Assembly: GCF_051842935.1 (NCBI RefSeq)
Contig: NZ_JBPXRR010000001.1
Span: forward strand, 620,001-684,000
Reading direction: 5' to 3'
Source of the DNA: Pseudalkalibacillus sp051842935
Lineage (GTDB): Bacteria > Bacillota > Bacilli > Bacillales > Fictibacillaceae
DNA length: 64,000 nt
The translations under genes and the position numbers were made by a program. The notes under the pieces were generated by a model, which did no database searches, was not told the origin of the DNA, and worked only from the letters and a program-made list of their open reading frames with translations. This document shows, piece by piece, positions 62,599-64,000 of the stretch. Numbering within the stretch: the first letter of the stretch is position 1; each line of letters starts with the position of its first letter.

Positions 62599-63354
62599 AT
62601 GATCGATCTGGTTACCCGAAGAACAAAAGATGAAATCAACCATATGTATGAAGCAGGCAAACTTCTCAGCCAATGCCATAAGGAAATCTTCAAACGGATA
62701 CAGCCAGGTGTCTCAACGAAGGAGATCGATGCATTTGTCGACGAATATTTGAAGAAACATGGCGCGTCACCTGAACAAAAAGGGTATCAAGGTTATCCCT
62801 TTGCGACTTGTGCATCTGTTAATGACGTCGTATGCCATGGCTTTCCGACGAATGAACCGTTACAAGAGGGAGATATCGTGACAATCGACTTTGTCGTGAA
62901 CTTGAACGGGTGGTTGGCAGATTCAGCATGGTCATACCGAGTCGGTCAGGTAGGAAAGAAGGCGGAGGCACTCCTGAAAGCATCAGAAGAAGCCCTTTAT
63001 GTCGGGATTGAACAGGCACAAGTTGGCAATCGTATCGGTCATATTGCGAACGCGATCGAAAGATTCGCTACTGACAAAGGATATTCGGTAGTGAAAGATT
63101 TCATCGGTCATGGGATCGGCAGGCAGATCCATGAATCTCCGATTGTTCCTCATTTCGGTCCGGTTGAACAGGGACCGGTGCTTGAGGAAGGTATGGTCAT
63201 TACGATTGAACCGATGCTGAATTGCGGCGCTTATTTTGTGTATATTGGAGAGGATGGCTGGACAGCAAGGACGGTGGATGGTGAACTTTCCGCCCAATAC
63301 GAGCATACCGTCGCCATTACGAAGAACGGTCCACTTATCCTTACAGAACAATGA
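62599..63354 (+). CDS. map: Type I methionine aminopeptidase
   Basis: This metalloenzyme removes the initiator methionine from nascent proteins. All five metal ligands are seen: Asp in TIDFVVN, Asp in LADSAW, His in FIGHGIG, Glu in TIEPML and Glu in YEHTVA; the substrate His is in VVCHGFP. At about 251 residues it has standard length. The start is uncertain: ATG 62599 fits the family N-terminus, but its AGAGAGG site is immediately adjacent. ATG 62566, eleven codons upstream, is the alternative. It lies apart from the ribosomal operon, so it is probably a second Map, as in B. subtilis. Confidence 0.92.
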   Translation: MIDLVTRRTKDEINHMYEAGKLLSQCHKEIFKRIQPGVSTKEIDAFVDEYLKKHGASPEQKGYQGYPFATCASVNDVVCHGFPTNEPLQEGDIVTIDFVVNLNGWLADSAWSYRVGQVGKKAEALLKASEEALYVGIEQAQVGNRIGHIANAIERFATDKGYSVVKDFIGHGIGRQIHESPIVPHFGPVEQGPVLEEGMVITIEPMLNCGAYFVYIGEDGWTARTVDGELSAQYEHTVAITKNGPLILTEQ

Positions 63355-63390
63355 TTTCTCCTACATCCCTAAAATTTAACAACCAACCTT

Positions 63391-63424
63391 AACCACAGTA
63401 CAAAGAGGACTGTGGTTTTTTCGC
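63391..63424 (+). terminator. Terminator of the map gene
   Basis: AACCACAGT pairs with ACTGTGGTT and is followed by TTTT. Confidence 0.87.
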
Positions 63425-63444
63425 CTTAAAATAAGTTCTAAAAG

Positions 63445-63495
63445 TTACTTGACAAAAGTAAGTATAATGACATATTATACTTACATAAAGTAAGT
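63445..63495 (+). promoter_or_regulatory. doxX promoter with paired MarR/DUF24-type operators
   Basis: TTGACA (63449-63454) and TATTAT (63473-63478) are spaced 18 bases apart. Three overlapping inverted repeats cover them: TTACTT-N5-AAGTAA (63445-63461), GTAAGTATAAT-N5-ATTATACTTAC (63458-63484, perfect 11-bp arms) and ACTTAC-N5-GTAAGT (63479-63495). The outer two are centred 34 bases apart, about three helical turns. The TTAC/GTAA form recalls sites of YodB and CatR, redox-sensing repressors of B. subtilis catDE, by recall only. Confidence 0.7.
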
Positions 63496-63542
63496 GAAAA
63501 AAACTACACACTATACAAATACAAAAAAGGAGAGGTTTTCAT

Positions 63543-63938
63543 ATGGATATTGCACTACTTATTCTTCGTGTGGTCTTCGGAGTGACATTTGCAGCACACG
63601 GTACTCAAAAATTGTTTGGATGGTTCGGAGGACATGGTTTACAAGGCACAGGTGGATTCTTTGAATCACTCGGACTTAAACCGGGTTATACGATGGCACT
63701 CATGGCTGGTCTAGGGGAACTGGTCGGGGGACTCTTGATCGCTTTCGGATTCCTGACGCAACTTGGAGCTGTCTTGATGATCGTCCCGATGATCATTGCC
63801 ATCATGAAAGTACACGGCCAAAATGGCTATTGGGCGACAGAAGGCGGGTTTGAATACAACCTCGCCATCATAGCTGTAGCAGTGGCAGTTGGCTTGGCTG
63901 GACCCGGACTATACTCCCTTGATGCACTCGTATTTTAA
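63543..63938 (+). CDS. DoxX-family membrane protein (CatD-like)
   Basis: This integral membrane protein of 131 residues has four hydrophobic segments. The DoxX signature is clear: LRVVFGVTFAAHGTQKLFGWFGG (in the first segment, about 7-30) and GLGELVGGLLIAFGF near residue 60. The relative CatD of B. subtilis is encoded with the catechol dioxygenase CatE and induced by quinones. Here it is monocistronic, with a terminator downstream. AAAGGAGAGG precedes the ATG. A role in thiol or quinone stress is suggested by the operators, not shown. Confidence 0.85.
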   Translation: MDIALLILRVVFGVTFAAHGTQKLFGWFGGHGLQGTGGFFESLGLKPGYTMALMAGLGELVGGLLIAFGFLTQLGAVLMIVPMIIAIMKVHGQNGYWATEGGFEYNLAIIAVAVAVGLAGPGLYSLDALVF

Positions 63939-63960
63939 CAAGTAAAGTATTCATTTAGCT

Positions 63961-63992
63961 GAGCAGTCTCATTCATTGAGGCTGCTCTTTTT
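63961..63992 (+). terminator. Terminator of the doxX gene
   Basis: GAGCAG-t-CTCA pairs with TGAG-g-CTGCTC and is followed by TTTTT. Confidence 0.82.
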
Positions 63993-64000
63993 GCATGCCT

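Overview
The window reads as ordinary chromosome of an aerobic, endospore-forming member of the Bacillaceae. The evidence is an alpha/beta small acid-soluble spore protein, a complete gerA-type germinant receptor operon, a Mistic (MstX) homologue, a short PAS-type sporulation-kinase-like sensor, an appDFABC-type oligopeptide transporter in the Bacillus gene order, strong AGGAGG ribosome sites and frequent TTG/GTG starts. Species cannot be assigned by eye. No rRNA, tRNA, phage, transposase or CRISPR array was seen, and no defence system was recognised.

Layout. 1-1.5 kb: a DUF4397 surface protein with its sortase. 1.5-9 kb: a GH13 alpha-glucosidase behind a cre-like site, a DUF2339 membrane protein, an FAAH-like amidase, a helical-repeat protein, an arylamine N-acetyltransferase and an SRPBCC protein. 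9-13.7 kb: small zinc-ribbon, Mistic and SASP genes, a molybdopterin oxidoreductase, an acidic lipoprotein and an MFS transporter. 14-21.8 kb: appDFABC plus an S9 peptidase, a peptide uptake and breakdown operon. 21.9-32.5 kb: HIT protein, methyltransferase, RsbR-like stressosome protein, M3 oligopeptidase, deoD, sensor kinase, a TetR-controlled ABC exporter, TspO-like protein and a second methyltransferase. 32.5-36.3 kb: gerA-B-C germination operon (minus strand). 36.4-39.4 kb: csoR-copA-copZ copper operon behind a CsoR-type palindrome.

39.5-54.3 kb is a run of small and medium housekeeping or unknown genes: DUF2188, CPBP protease, EamA transporter, GGDEF-EAL protein, compact GH15 enzyme, DUF819 transporter, a lipoprotein with a complete CuA ligand set, an IDEAL-domain protein, HAD phosphatase, a 31-residue membrane peptide and a NarL-type two-component pair. 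54.6-61.1 kb is a GntR-controlled 4-hydroxyphenylacetate (homoprotocatechuate) catabolic operon: DapA-like aldolase, HpaG-like FAH protein, HpaE, HpaB, HpaD. It lacks recognisable hpaC, hpaF, hpaH and hpaI. 61.3-64 kb: PPOX-family protein, TVP38 protein, methionine aminopeptidase and a DoxX gene behind paired TTACTT/AAGTAA palindromes.

The points most worth a second look are the rearranged hpa operon with a DapA-type enzyme in the aldolase position, the Mistic gene without its usual potassium-channel partner, two intergenic blocks of degenerate 20-21-bp tandem repeats, the stand-alone CuA lipoprotein, and the operator array in front of doxX. No strongly novel system is evident; most genes belong to known families.
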